Positions 1 to 13,369 of a stretch of DNA of 64,000 bases are shown piece by piece; position 1 is the first letter of the stretch; every line of letters starts with the position of its first letter. Under the pieces are notes generated by a model. The model did no database searches and was not told the origin of the DNA. It saw only the letters and a list, made by a program, of their open reading frames with translations. This stretch comes from Hermatobates lingyangjiaoensis (Eukaryota; Arthropoda; Insecta; Hemiptera; Hermatobatidae). The DNA lies in NCBI GenBank assembly GCA_026182355.1, contig JAPFBL010000006.1:7964501-8028500 (forward strand), given 5' to 3'. The translations under genes and the position numbers were made by a program.

Positions 1-219
1 AATAAACTCAACTCATGTGACAATAAACGAAAGAAGAACCACAAGTATCAAAGGAAAAAATAAATTCTTCTGATGTCATTAGAGAACAGCTAACAGAATA
101 ACTAAGTTATTCTCTAATTACATAAAGTGTAAAGCCTCAGGGCATTCTATCTTTTTTTTATCCTCGTGGTTTTCCTTTCACAAATATATAGAGTGAAGAT
201 TAAAGGTTAAGGCAGTTAG

Positions 220-1075
220 CATACTCTTCAAAGGTGATTAGTGCTAGGCGGTGTAATTAATAGTAACATTCCATCAGGGAGCACAGAGTAAAGCTATTTA
301 ATAACGGGTCAAGTTCACAATCCAAGAAGACACAGACACCTACAACATGCATACACATCACATTTACCATTAACCCATCAGCTTTCCCGGTTGAAACACA
401 ATACGACGCGAAACATGCAATGTCATTCCTAACGAACTTCTAAAAGCATGGCAGTCATGTTTAAAACTTGATTCCTAAATGTACTGATTTGAAGGCTAAA
501 CTTTTGGCATAATTGTTCAGATTTTCCGGTCTTTATTTTAAAGATTTCAGATCACTGATTAAAATGATTTCAAATAAAACAAAAACTTTAATATTGAAAG
601 CAAGCTGACTGATTACTGGTAAATTTTGAATATTTTTTTTCTTTTTTGTTTGGTACTTTTATTAAGTTTTCAAAATAAATATTTATGCATGAGATTGGTT
701 ATTTAATTATAAGCAATGAAGCCTACATAGAAGATAATAGCATACTGGAGGGAAATAAACGGGTTAGAATGAATCTGCCACCAAAAAAAGTTTGTTGAAG
801 ACGGTAAGAGGAAATGATGTTCTGAACATCAATTAAGATTGTGGTAAGAAAAATAAGCAGGTCTCTACCTGAAGGGGAGAAGTGAGGACGGCGATGAGGT
901 TTTGCCCATGCTGGACAAGTAAGAGTTGTCTACTTTCTATAAGCATCTGGACGGTTACAGAACACACACCCACACGCACGCAACGCAGGCACACAAGCTC
1001 AGCTAGTGACTGGAGCCTGGTCGAGCCCCCTGCCCCCTCCACGACCCCTCAACGTCACACCCTGACGTCACCAGA
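220..1075. repeat. Tandem duplication, copy 1
   Basis: Copy 1 of a diverged direct duplication; copy 2 lies about 1.46 kb downstream. Matching landmarks are aaggtgatt (about 229 and 1739), ataacgggtca (300 and 1852), acaacatgcatacacatca (about 342 and 1900) and gcgaaacatgca. Most of the unit has many substitutions and small indels, but 861-1042 matches 2316-2497 with one difference and no indel. That block is richer in G+C than its surroundings. It holds a 19-codon open stretch ending in a strong splice-donor-like CAA|GTAAGAG at 918/919, preceded by CAG at 858-860. I do not recognise the encoded peptide. No complete gene is visible. Confidence 0.75.
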
Positions 1076-1724
1076 TTAACCACCTCTCAGTAGAACTATT
1101 CATACAGACTCAGTCCCTTAAATCGTACCAACTAGCTCCACCCAGGGATTTTATTTCTTTCATCTTTTCTTTGTATTCAAACGACATGTTTGCTTTGATA
1201 CATCCTTCTTGAGATAGGTGCTAAAATGTAGCGCATAATTTAAATACGGAAATAAATTTCTTTCTTCAATAACATTTTCATCAACTCAGAACTTTGCTTA
1301 AACAGCATAAGTAAATGGCCAGAAAGATTGAAGATATCAATAATGAATTCATATATAGAAAGAGCGATCACTGTAGTGGGGGCTTCCTAAACCAGAAGCT
1401 TGAGAATCTACCGAATCCTTATCAATAATAGCTATAAAAAAAAGGATTCTCGGAAGGCATTAAAGGATATCTGTAGGAATGCTACAGAAGAATACTGAAA
1501 CTTCTGTAGCTCGCCAGGCGATTCACCTTTAATACCAGGCTTATATGAGTACTGCTTACAAACAAGATAGGCAAGATCTCAGACAAATAATCTGTAACAA
1601 TGTAACTACAAATAAAAAAGAAAATTTAACCCTGTATTTACAATAAAAATAAATAATATGGAGTTATTGATAACCAATAATCGGTCAGTTGACATCCCTG
1701 AACTCTAACATAATAATCTAGTCA

Positions 1725-2505
1725 ACTGCACTCTTAAAAGGTGATTCATGCAGGTGATGCAGTTAATGGTGTTGAATTGAAGCATTGTGAAGTACAACAG
1801 GGGATCTAGTAATCGGGGTACATATTGAATTGTGAATAAGACACATATTTTATAACGGGTCATGTTCATGTTCACAATCCAAGTAGAACACGGACATCTA
1901 CAACATGCATACACATCAAATTTACCATGAACCTATCAGTTTTCCAGGTTGAATCACAATACGATGCGAAACATGCAGTGTGACGGATTTCTGAAAGAAT
2001 GAGACTTATGTTTAAAAATTAATTTCAAAATCTAATTTTAACTTCTGGTATAATAGATTTTTAGGTTTTCTGGTTTCTATTTTAAAGATTTTATAAAACT
2101 AGTTAAGAAGAGTTCAAATAAAACCAAAAATTTAACATTGAAAGCAAACTGATTGATTACTGGTAAATTTTGAATTTTTTTCACGGTGGATACTTTTATT
2201 AAGTTTAAAAAAAACGGAGGGAAATGAATGGGTTAGAATGAATCTGCCTTCAATGAAAGTTCGTTGAAGACAGTAATAGGAAATGATGTTCTGACTGTGC
2301 TAAGAAAATAAGCAGGTCTCTACCTGAAGGGGAGAAGTGAGGACGGCGATGAGGTTTTGCCCATGCTGGACAAGTAAGAGTTGTCTACTTTCTATAAGCA
2401 TCTGGACGGTTACAGAACACACACCCACACGCACGCAGCGCAGGCACACAAGCTCAGCTAGTGACTGGAGCCTGGTCGAGCCCCCTGCCCCCTCCACTGT
2501 CTCTC
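1725..2505. repeat. Tandem duplication, copy 2
   Basis: Copy 2 of the duplicated unit starting near 220. It is shorter between the landmarks than copy 1, because it lacks part of the AT-rich segment seen at 640-750. The last 182 bases (2316-2497) are almost identical to 861-1042, including the CAG and GTAAGAG borders, whereas the rest is clearly diverged. After 2497 the two copies lose similarity. Confidence 0.75.
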
Positions 2506-2509
2506 CAGG

Positions 2510-3254
2510 CTTTCTGTGCAGTGCCCAGTAATCCAGGTGCATTAAACCACGAGTAATCTATTTAGGCGTTTAACTCTTCATATTTCCTTGCACCTAAATA
2601 ATATACCAAAGAGTCTCACGTAAGGAGTACACTGCTCATCACCCTCAGAGGTGACTTTTATGTGCAGAAAAGTTTGTCGTTGTCACTCCAATACTGAGGG
2701 TCTCACAGTGTCTCTAACTTAGTTACTATTTTTGAACAACACTTATCAATATCAAAATAAATCAAATTCTCTGTTAATTTTAATAAATAACAAAAATAAA
2801 AACATTATACACTATTACTTAACTGGGTATTTAAATAATTTAGCGTACCATAAATCTAACTATGTGAAACATTATAAATAATGCAATATCTGAACTTTAT
2901 AGTGAATATTGTCAGAATCATTTACATGACAGGACTTAGTAGTAAGTGCCATGCAGGAAATAGATTAAGACTGAATTCCTAGAGTGATCATCTAGCACCA
3001 CGACTTTTCTTTGACTGCAGGCATATCTTCAGATGATATTTTGTCATAATTATTTCCATAGAATGGAATAGGCGAGTGGTTTTTCCAACTGGAGAGTCTT
3101 AAGTCACATTTAAATTGTTGTTCGGAGTTATATTATTATATTAAACAAACCAAATACATAAATATAGAAAGAAGTGGAAAGGTACAATAAAGATCAAATA
3201 CAAATGTATATGAAACATCGTATAATTTGATTTTGTATATGAATTATAATTTGT
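2510..3254. other. AT-rich stretch, no gene seen
   Basis: No convincing exon, RNA gene or element ends were found between the tandem duplication and the hAT element. Confidence 0.5.
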
Positions 3255-3262
3255 GTCTAAAG

Positions 3263-4105
3263 CAGAGGTTCCCAACCTTTCAAATATAGCGACCCATTTT
3301 AGAACAAGCAATCAGGAAGCGACCCCAGTCTTTTATACATTTATCTTTTATACATTTATTTTTACTATAATAAACTGGCATATATTGTAATTTATTAGTG
3401 AAGTAACTGTATATTCCTTAAATATATGATTAATATAGAATTTATTCATTAATTTTAAAGCTCCTACAAAACATTAATTAATTGCAAATCAATTTCAAAG
3501 TATTCAAACAAACAAATTTCATACCGTTATGTAACTTTACTAAAGTATGTTTATGAACTGACCTTAATGAGACGGCTGGTATTGTAGCTTTTTAGCTAGC
3601 AATTCTATCCTGGGCTCCGTTGTCGATATGGCACACCTCAAGTCGTGTTCCACATCTAATTTATTTCGGTCTGCAGTTTAATCAAATATTTTTTTTCGAT
3701 CTATTGTCTACATTGGTTGTTTAACATCAAAAGGGTGCGTAATATTTCTAGCAAAACTAGATCATGCTTATATATTTTTGCATAACTTTTTAAGTAGTGT
3801 TTTTTTTACGTCCGAACCACATAAGAAAAGAGAAAGAAGACTAAAGTCTTTCAAGTGAAACGAAACATGTTCAATACATGTCTCGGACGTTATGTTCAGT
3901 GACTTAATGAACTGTTACATTTAGTTTCATAGTGTGATTTATATAATTGTTTTAATTTTATTTTATAATGTTATTTATTTAACTGTCTTCTGTTTTTACG
4001 GTGTTTTATATAATATTAACGTTCGGGTCAAAATCAATTGGCGACCCCATGGCATTGGTATGACGACCCCGTTTGGGGTCGCGACCCACAGGTTGGGAAC
4101 CACTG
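3263..4105. mobile_element. Non-autonomous hAT element
   Basis: The element starts with CAGAGGTTCCCAACC and ends with its inverted counterpart GGTTGGGAACCACTG. Just inside each end is the motif GCGACCC or its complement (about 3288 and 4078-4087). It is bordered on both sides by the identical octamer GTCTAAAG (3255-3262 and 4106-4113), the 8-bp target duplication expected of hAT transposons. At 843 bp it has no open reading frame that looks like a transposase, so it is a deletion derivative or MITE that would depend on a transposase in trans. The perfect target duplication suggests a fairly recent insertion. Confidence 0.9.
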
Positions 4106-4379
4106 GTCTAAAGTGTAAGCCGGGAATCGGAACACAATGGTCTTCAAAAAAAGTGTTTATCAAGTTGTATAAGTTGGATCCAAAGTTAAGAAAATAGAAT
4201 TAATTTATATATATTAAATGTAGACAAATATTACACATAATTTCTGATTAATTAGAGCATATTTGAAACATGAAGTACAATGGTTAAGTCAGGTAAAAAG
4301 ATGAAGCAAAACACTGTACTTTATGGTGGTAGTAAAATGTTTCTTCTCTGTTGAACAAGTAATTGTATTATTTATTATT

Positions 4380-5640
4380 TTAATAAAAAATAACTTTTTA
4401 TTTATAAGCAAAATATGATATTTATTAAAGAAATCACTATTGAAATGATAACGAATGTACATGTGTTGAGGTCCTCAAAGTCTTTTTTTGTCTTTTTATT
4501 GAAGATATATCTGTGTACGTATGTTTGTATGCGTGCATGTGTGGGTGGGTGGTTATATGAGTCAATGGTGTGTATCCGACACTTTGTGAGCACGTTACAG
4601 GTCCATCTTTTGATAAGTCAAATTCATAATTCACAAAGAATAAGCCATATAGGTTAGATGTACTGCACAGTTTTGGGTAATATTACTCAAGTTTTGGTCT
4701 TATCATTTGGTCTTATTATTTTTGGTTAGACAACTTTTTTTTTATCTTAACCTACTAACTCTAGAATGTTGAAATTTTGTTATTATTATGAAACTGACAT
4801 AGTATTAACACAAAAAAAAACCTTCAGAAATTTCCATTACTGCGAATATCAATGAAGCAAGTAAAACTAAAAACCCAACTTGGAGTAATCGATTACCTCC
4901 TTTACTAGTAGTAATTGTTTATATTAACTCAGAAATATTTAAACAAATATTTATCCCAAGGGTAATTGATAGAATCTGCCAATGTTGTTTCGGAAAATGG
5001 AACAATCTTGATGTCTAAAACGAGTCTCTTTGGCTGACTTCTTGAATAAGGAAAGAACTAATGACAGACGATTTCGAATCGATTAGATGAATATAAAGAA
5101 GCATTAATCCACAAGCCATAGAACATACTGAAGTAATCTTATAGAATAATCATTAATGTGAATATTCAAACTGACACACTTAAATTGTGGCAGTCTTAAC
5201 TTGTTTAAAGACTATCGTGAGAGATGTGTGTTGTACCTCCTGTTGTATTAGTTGTGGATGAAGTACTGGAGACTTGAAGTAATGATGGTTATTATAAGAA
5301 AAATATCCAGATGACCTTGTTATTGGAAGAAGAGGAATGCTTGATGGCACAGCCTTTCAGATTATACAAGATGCTCCTCAAAGTATTGAAAGATGGTACA
5401 GGAGAAAGGTTCGGACTAAAACGGTTCTTACACCTTTTTAAAGGAGAAAGAGAGTTAATAGAGAACAACAAAAAATGAGGGTACAACTTGGAATCTCTTA
5501 GATGAAGAGTAAATTGAAAAATTGGGATATAAGTAACAGACACACTGTATAAGGATACAAAAGGAATATTGTGCTGTAAGAAATTAGTTCATAGAATGGT
5601 GGTCTTAAAACCAAATCTTGACTTTGTCTGTAGAAATTTA
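4380..5640. repeat. Old dispersed repeat, copy 1
   Basis: This stretch resembles 7730-9420 in the same orientation. Shared landmarks in order: ttgaggtcctcaaagt against ttgaggccctcaaagt, gtatccgacactttgtg against gtatccaacagtttatg, gatgtactgcacagtttggg-type against gatgtaccctgttgtttggg, a gaagaagaggaatgcttgatg block against gaagaagaataatgcttgatg, and taaaacggttcttacaccttt against taaaacggtcctgaaaccttc. No intact reading frame survives. The element class is not recognisable. Confidence 0.55.
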
Positions 5641-6488
5641 TCATTACTGCTATGTTAAAACCAATGGTAGGTACCACATCAACCATCGGTTGTGTGGTAT
5701 ACAAAAAGAAGTACATCTAGAGATAATTGGATCAATGAACATCTGTCCTACCTCCAGGATAGAAAAACTAATAAAAATCTCCCATTTATGAATATAGTAT
5801 AGTCAATATTAATTTCTAGGATCTTCAATATCAATTCAGTTCCAAATATTTAACTGTGCAAATTATATAAATCATATTTGGTTTGCCATTTTCAGGAAAG
5901 TGATGTTTAAAGGGTAGACAAGAATTATCTGACCAGATGGAATTAATTCAAGTAATTTGAAACTATATCAAGTATTCCAATTTACAGATAAAAAGAGTAG
6001 AAATAAAAATTCTTGGAAACTTCTGGAACTTTGGATTACTTCTCTTCTTTTTATGTTAAAGCTTGCCGCCACTTTGTTCAAGGTTGAACAAGGTTATTCA
6101 AGGCAAGTTTTGCATCACCGAGTTAATTTCACGACCATTAATGTTCCTGACCTTGACGGGTTATTTTATGGACTATTTAAATTAACTATTTTGACCTTCA
6201 GAGTTAATTTTAGCTTCTAGTTGAAAAATTATTAACGATACAAGATTTTTAGTATTCAGTTGTATGTTCTTAAATTGAATCAAGTTGTGAAAAAAAATAG
6301 GCGTTAACACCATGAACATTCCTATAGAATAATAAATTTAATGATAATAACAATCGAAGATTTCAATATTAGTCATTATTCAGTAGAAATTGTTATAATA
6401 ATTTCAAAAAAAAATTAAAATATAATTTAATAAATTTATACATTAATTAGTCTTCACTGTATCTCTGTGCAATAAACATCAATCTCTA

Positions 6489-7300
6489 AATCACAACATG
6501 AAAAATGGCTAAGATCTTTCAAACAAAACAAGTAGGTTCGTCTGAATCTCACTGTGATGCAGAGAGCACCTCCTGAAGAATTGAGAAGGGAGGTAATATA
6601 CCTGCTAGCCCTCAACCCTGATAGAAAAAGCCCTCGTTAACGAAACTCTCGTGATTGACCTCGTTAACATTGAATCAAACTTGAATAAACAATTACTAAT
6701 GTTGAAAGCATTTGTTCTATTATGTTTAATCAAAGAGGACTCGGTAATATTTCTTAGCAACACCAATCTTTCATACGTGATTATTTTGGCTTCCATCCAA
6801 TTTATATCATTATCCACATTATCTTTACTTAAAAGTCACTTTGACTTACTTTTTGAATATGGAAAAGACTAATGACGGACGCTTTTCAAAATGATTTTTG
6901 AATAGAATACATGTAATAATGCGCGCTAGTTTGTTCACCTCTGGTTACTTTCTATTTTTTTTTTTTTGACCTGTTTTTAATGATTCACCACTTTTATCTA
7001 TATACATGTTATGGCAAAATTTCCAAACGATTTAATAAATATCACTATAATTCAGTTTCTCAGGAGAATTTGTATTTAGCAAATTACCTACCTCATTACG
7101 ATTATAAAAAAAACTAGGTATATTAAAATCTAGATAGAGCAAGCCAATGAAGTAGATCTAACGACTTATGTGATACGTTAAAACTATGACATTTGACATT
7201 AAAGGGGTTTCTCTTATTGCAATGAAGATCGTGCTTTAATACCCTTTAAAGCTTTGTCAATTCAATATAGGACGTGGGGTATTTTAATGAGTCAAGAATA
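6489..7300 (-). mobile_element. Degenerate Penelope-like element (PLE)
   Basis: Minus-strand relic related to the better preserved PLE at 55.2-56.9 kb. A 70-residue open stretch (6817-6605) reads INWMEAKIITYERLVLLRNI, followed by ESSLIKHNRTNAFNISN. It aligns with the C-terminal GIY-YIG part of the 55-kb element (IDWTGAKFITYEKSMLLRNI). Further upstream on the minus strand, 6965-7140 matches the GIY-YIG core region at nucleotide level, and 7230-7290 matches the linker between reverse transcriptase and endonuclease. Downstream, 6489-6560 matches the hammerhead-like PLE 3' repeat (GTTTGAAAGATCTTAGCC), with the core decayed to CAGACGA. The copy is truncated and inactive. Confidence 0.7.
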
Positions 7301-8290
7301 GAAATTATCATCATTGAGAAATATAGGGCATATACAAATTTCTGGGATGGTCATAATAAAAATGGATAGAAGGAAGTACATTGGTAGGTTCTCAATATGC
7401 ATGAAAATTAACTCTTTATACAATTTATGCATAAGGATGCATATGATACCATTTATGCATATGGTATCTATGGATAACAACTTTTTAGCATTTATAACTT
7501 CTCCCATTTTGAATTAGGTTGCCAGTAGTAATATCGGATTAGTTATTTTAAGTTTCACTAATTGTTCTTGTGAAAAAATTTATTTCTTTTTAACAGGATG
7601 AAAGAGCTGAAGCTAAATTATATTTAAATTTTAGACTTTTATCTATTTTTAATAAATTTTTAAAGTCTTTAATATCGTTTTATTGACTTTATTATGTCAA
7701 TTTTTAAATTTTTAAATTTTTAAAAGATTTTTAATATTATATGTTTGAGGCCCTCAAAGTTCTTTTTTGATGTTTCCTCGATGATATCTTTGTGTTCGGG
7801 TATGTATCCAACAGTTTATGGTGACGCAGCAGAACACACTGTTTAAGGGACCTAATTCACATTTTACTCAAAGATGTGACATAACGTAGATGTACCCTGT
7901 TGTTTGGGAACAATATTGCATAATGGGAAAGTTACTTTTGTTAACCAAAATATGTTTTTTTGTTTAATCAAAGAGGACTCGGCAATATTTCTTAGCAACA
8001 CCAATCTTTCCTAAACTACTAATTTTAGAGACTTGAAATTTTGAAACTGTAATAAATAACAGAAGAGGGAAGTAAAAAAAATCCTCAGATTTATAGAACA
8101 ACTGAATCAATTTTTCAGCACTGAAAAAGTGCCGTCCTAAAATTGTCAATTATAAAATGATATATCATAAAATGTTATATTATTTATGTTATCACTAATA
8201 TCTATTCTTGACTCATTAAAATACCCCACGTCCTATATTGAATTGACAAAGCTTTAAAGGGTATTGAAGCACGATCTTCATTGCAATAAC
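7220..8290. repeat. Inverted pair of PLE fragments
   Basis: The roughly 80 bp at 7220-7300 recur inverted at 8205-8290. Shared words are gaagatcgtgctt, accctttaaagctttgtcaa and ttcaatataggacgtgggg. The sequence corresponds to the linker region of the PLE at 56.04-56.1 kb. A further PLE scrap, aatcaaagaggactcgg plus aatatttcttagcaacacc, is present at 6728-6765 and again at 7973-8010 in the same orientation. The arrangement implies several rearranged PLE copies. Confidence 0.6.
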
Positions 8291-9420
8291 ATTGTTATAT
8301 TATCTCAAAGAGCAATGTAGCTATTAAAACTGAAAATTCATTTTGGAATAATGGATCAACTGTTATACTTCTGAGATTTGTTTACATTTAGTTACATTGT
8401 TTCCATTGTCTTAGAATTGTTTTAAGTGAATCGAGCAAAATAAAATTGTAATTTAGAGGCTTAATAAAAAAATTTAAAATGTTTTAATGAGTTAATATGT
8501 TATGTAAGAAGATTAAGATTAAAATTATTTAATGTAATAACCCAACTCCATTCAGATATACAGTTTCTGATGTTTTTCATGGGTATGATGGATAGTTGTC
8601 AAAGAAAGTGTTTTAATCAAACTATATGTTGCTCCCTGTACAAAACTTAATGTCAGATATAGTTAATCGTATGTTCATAAAACCACTTATCTTTGGGTAC
8701 TATTGAAGTACAAGAAAAGGTACGCTTTCGTTCTAGTTTTAACCTAGTTCTTCGCTGATTTGACAAACGATATTTTTTTAATATTTTTCTGACAAAATAG
8801 AAGCAATATAAAATTTTAAAGGAATTACTTGAGCTAAATTCTTGAATGTAAAAGAAACTCATGATTGATTCCTTTGAATCGATGAATGGTACCAATATAT
8901 AGATGGGTAATGCATAAAATATAGAACATATTACACAGTATTATTGTAAAGAATAACTAGTGTATGTATTGGACCTGCAACAAATTATGTTGTGAACACT
9001 AATAGATGTTCTTCTATTCTAGTGATGGGTTATGGAGGACTTGCTTTTACTTTTTGTAATGGAGGCTATAATATACAAGGTTATGCAGGAGATTTTTTAA
9101 GAGAAGAAGAATAATGCTTGATGATAGTGTATTTATGAGTATGTAGCATGCTCTCCAAATAGTTGAAAAATGCCTGGATGAAATAAAAAAGAAATGCCCT
9201 GGGTATATATCCATCTAAAACGGTCCTGAAACCTTCTTGAAGAAAAAAAAGATTTACTTACAATCATCAAAGTTACTGATATACTCATTGAAGTTATTTA
9301 TATGAAAGATTAAAAAATACAAAAAACATTAAAAAATGATTTAAATGGAAAACCATCTAATAGATCCAAGGCTAAGGGGTCAAAAGTAATGTTTTGCAGT
9401 AATTATATCGTAGAATTCGG
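7730..9420. repeat. Old dispersed repeat, copy 2
   Basis: Second copy of the repeat at 4380-5640, interrupted by PLE fragments around 7970 and 8205. Similarity is patchy and indel-rich. No reading frame is preserved. Confidence 0.5.
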
Positions 9421-9429
9421 GGACTGAAC

Positions 9430-10930
9430 ACGAATTATTCACGTTGGCTTTACAAAAGTGTTATTTTATTTTATTTATTTTTGAGTAATAAAAAACGATA
9501 TATCTAGGAACTTGTTTGTTGATTTTCCTGCCTGTTCATAGTAAGGTTTGAGAATTGCTTGTTCACAAAGCCATTAATGCTGAATAGATAGCACATCTTG
9601 AACTACGGGAAACACCTTGTCAATAAGCTCAAATACGCAATATATTCTTACACGTAAATGAAATTAAAATAAACTAACAATACCTACTTGATACACCCGT
9701 ATATTTTCAAAATAAACACGCTGTGAAGTTAGCAAAAAACAGCTTAAAAGTTCATGACTTCGCTCCTAAATTTTCAATCCATTCAGAGACTATATTTTAA
9801 GTTGAACATACACAAATCTACTGTCAAAGTTTCAGCTTGATATGTCTTATGGTAGTTCAGTTTACTTGTGACAAAATTTTGCGGACAAATCGACAAACCG
9901 ACAGAAATTTTTCGAAGGGCGGATTGGGTTTTTTTAATGTATGAAACGAAAAGAAAACTTGAATTGAGTCAGTTCTAAGCAATGTACAGACAAAACCTTT
10001 TTTTTATTTATATAAATAAAATTACTATTACTACCAGTATTACTATTACCATATATATTGTTTCATAGTATGGTAAACTTTTTAACTTAAGTAAAGTATG
10101 TAGTATTGGTAAAATATAATGTCATAAAGAATTTAGTTATTACTTTAGTAATTTAGTAATTTAGTAATTTTATTAATTTAGTAAAATTACTAATAATTTT
10201 ATTAGTTACAGACTTATTGATCCAAAGGTGTGTGTTTGACTATTATAGAATAGTATGTGGTGCTCAGTCTCAATGAATGCTGGTATACATGGAGTTTTTA
10301 AATAAGGAATCAAACATTTTAGTGCATTGTAAAAGCTGTCTTCATGAACACAATGTAGCTGCTTCTCTTTGATATAAAGTGAGCATTTTGCTTAGAGCAT
10401 TATATAGTCTACCTGAACACTATCTTTGAACACGCCTCCATCGTCAGCTATTCAAGGTTGCCACACCTACAAATACGTCCTGATCGCCACACATTCACGT
10501 CCTGAACCACACCACTTCATTCAAACTGAAATAACTAAATGCACTTCTCTTGGGTGGTTTTAAGAGCCGACCCCACTAGCAAATGTTGCACTATTTATGC
10601 TTGATCGTGATTGCGTATTTCTGAATCAGGAAGCCTAAATGCATTCTTCTAGACAAGCAAATCACAATATTTAAGACAAACTAAACTCTTTTTGTAATTC
10701 TGTTTAAATATCAATATATTTACATTGTTGCTTGGCATTATGTGCAGAAATTTCCTGTCTAAAAAAAAATAAATTTATTCGAAAATTTTTTTAGTTTTTA
10801 TTAGTAGATTTTTTGAAGTTAAACGAGTTTTTAGGTTAAATAGTTATTTTCAATATTTATAGTAATGAACTGTGAAGTGTGCATTACTTATAAATTCCAT
10901 ATTGTAGGTTATATTTGTGACAAAGAAATA
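9430..10930. other. Non-coding stretch, no gene seen
   Basis: AT-rich DNA with simple runs such as tagtaatttagtaatttag (about 10140-10180). A segment near 9785-9960 (tcaaagtttcagcttgat followed by acaaatcgacaaaccgacag) resembles the 3' region of RTE-type LINEs. That reading is weak and based on style only. Confidence 0.3.
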
Positions 10931-10939
10931 ACTAAGAAA

Positions 10940-11270
10940 TATATTGAGCAAGGCCAGTCTACCTTGAAAACGATTGAGCAACTATTGACCCCGCCTACCT
11001 TTCAGGTGAGGACAGGACATATTCATATGTCATTGACCTCTGGCCAGGTGAGCCAGGCCTGCTGAACAGTGTGGGCGTATCCTCAACGGGTACCCACTAG
11101 CCTTGATAGTGGTCTGCCCTCACTCACTGTCAAGGTCTGCCTATCTCGTGACGACCTTGTCTCAACTGGCAGACCAGCCTCCTATGTAACTCTCTTATGT
11201 CAATTATAATAAATCAGAATCTAGACCATGCACTCCTCGGCTCTCCAGGGCATTTTAGTTTAAATTTCAC
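10940..11270. other. GC-richer block of unknown origin
   Basis: Stands out from its AT-rich surroundings, with internal complementary words: ccaggtgagccaggcctg, gtggtctgccctcactcactg and cagaccagcctc. An AATAAA lies at about 11208. It could be a solo LTR or another element end, but no target duplication or defined ends were found. No reading frame is convincing. Confidence 0.25.
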
Positions 11271-11279
11271 TCTTAGTTC

Positions 11280-13360
11280 AGAACATTGAATATAAAACCA
11301 TCAGTGTATCTAATCTGATCTATTTATCAATCTCAAAAATCGTTAAAATCTATAATTTATTAAAGAAAAAAACTTTTACAATTTTTAATTTTGAAAAGGC
11401 TGGAAAACAGTAGAGAAAGTTTAATTTTAAAATAAACTATTAAAAACATTTTATTTACCGTCGATATAATACTAGTTACAATTTTGCTAGCAATATGTTA
11501 ATGTCTTGAAGTGTAAAATTGATCTTTTGGTTTCAAATAATTATACAAAAATAATTACCGTAAAGATAAATTATTTTGAAGAAAAATTTTTTTTAATAGT
11601 GAATAAACAGGGAAAATTGAGTTATTTTGGTGAATTGTCTTTTGCATGTCGGTACAGGACTAACTAGAGTAGATTTGAAAGGACAGAATAGAAATATTTA
11701 TTCCATAGACAAGAGGTAATTTACTTTTAAGAACAGAAATTTCATAAATATCGAACACAGTTAAAAAAGAAAACGAATGTCCAACTTCAGAGTAAATTGG
11801 AATATCATTTTGAGAAGATTAGAAATTCAATAAATTCACTTAACACAGGAATCAACCTTTTTTGAAGTTAGTCGATAAAACATTTTTCCTCTGTATTATT
11901 TGTACGACCAGCATGAAGTTATTCCTCAACTGTGCAAATATAATGAAGTTCTAGGTTTTTTACTTAAGCTTAGCAACCATTATAATGTAGGCTTAACAGT
12001 CAACCGTTAACTAAATGAGTATTAAATATTTATTAATTCAAAGTAAAAGCGAGTCATTTTCAATTCACTATAAATAATGATTATTAGCATTTAGTGGAAA
12101 AGAATGATGTCATGATTTTAACGGTTTTATCTTATGCAAATAAGGTTTATTCTTGGTATGTTGGCTCAGCACCTGAGTTACATAATAATTTAGCTTTCAG
12201 GGACAGCAGGTTCTTAGATTAATTATCGAGGGGAAGAACTTCCCCCGTGTGATCTTAATCCAGATGGTTTCTCACCTGATGAGTGTAGTCTTCTTTTGAT
12301 GAGGTTAAACTTGATGAAGGATGGAGTCATACATTAAGAATAATATCCTTAATATAATATTCTTTCTGACTGTGGCCATGTGGTACCAATTTGGTGAGTG
12401 AGTAAGCAACCTCATTCCTTTATTGCCGACTCGAGCTCGTATCCGGCTGAAGTAAACTTCGACCTTCCATTCCGACTCCTACTTATGAAACAGGTCCCTA
12501 ATTGCGGCAATTAATTAGGTTCAATTAATAACGACAATCAATTGGGATCCTTGGTTTAAGTTGTCTAGGTATATCTAGCTATCAGTGTAAGTTGTAACAG
12601 CTTTCACTTCTTGGAACCTGTAAGTGAGGTTTCAATCCATCGAAAGCGTTTACCAAGGCCAACTTCTTGCCTGGTTGTTAGAACAGAGACAGTTCAATCT
12701 AAAATTCAGCCTTTCACTATTCGAATTCGATTCTTATATGATTTATAAGTACAGCAGACTAATCTATTGCTCTTGTTGCCATCAGAGAAAATGAAGGTAC
12801 TATATGGTTCACTCGGGTACTCAGTACAGGATGAAGTATTCATTATCAATATAAGGATTGAGAACATTCAATATGTGATCAATCATAAAAACAGGAACGA
12901 GGTCCTTTCATACAAATACCAGCCAGGATTTTTCCTTCAAAGTCAACGTTATGGCTTAAATGTTTACTATGACACAAACTGCTTCTTATTCGAGATTGAT
13001 CTACCATCCTTAGTCACTCATAGGAGGATGACCTGTTGAATCTTTAGAGTATAACTGTTCTTGTTTTATCAAGTATCAATAGTCACTTAAATATCAAGCT
13101 GGCACCGCGTACCTGAAGAAAATTTTGAGCGCACTTTATAAATTGTAAGTAAATAATCAATTTACAATCAAGTGTATATTGCTGATGCCCCTGTAAATCT
13201 TAACCAAGAGAGAGTTTATTTATCACCTGCAGAATTTTACAACAAATATACTTCATACGTTTTAGCCAGTTAACGTTATCGTCAAAGATTATACCCAAAT
13301 TTTAACAATTTAACTAATATTATTTTTTATAAGTTAAAATTTATAATAAAGTTTAATCTT
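11280..13360. other. No gene recognised
   Basis: A 90-codon open stretch at 12767-13039 has no recognisable motif and no clear splice context. The region also contains a mixed-composition patch at 12400-12720. Nothing can be supported. Confidence 0.3.
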
Positions 13361-13369
13361 TCTCTTGTC

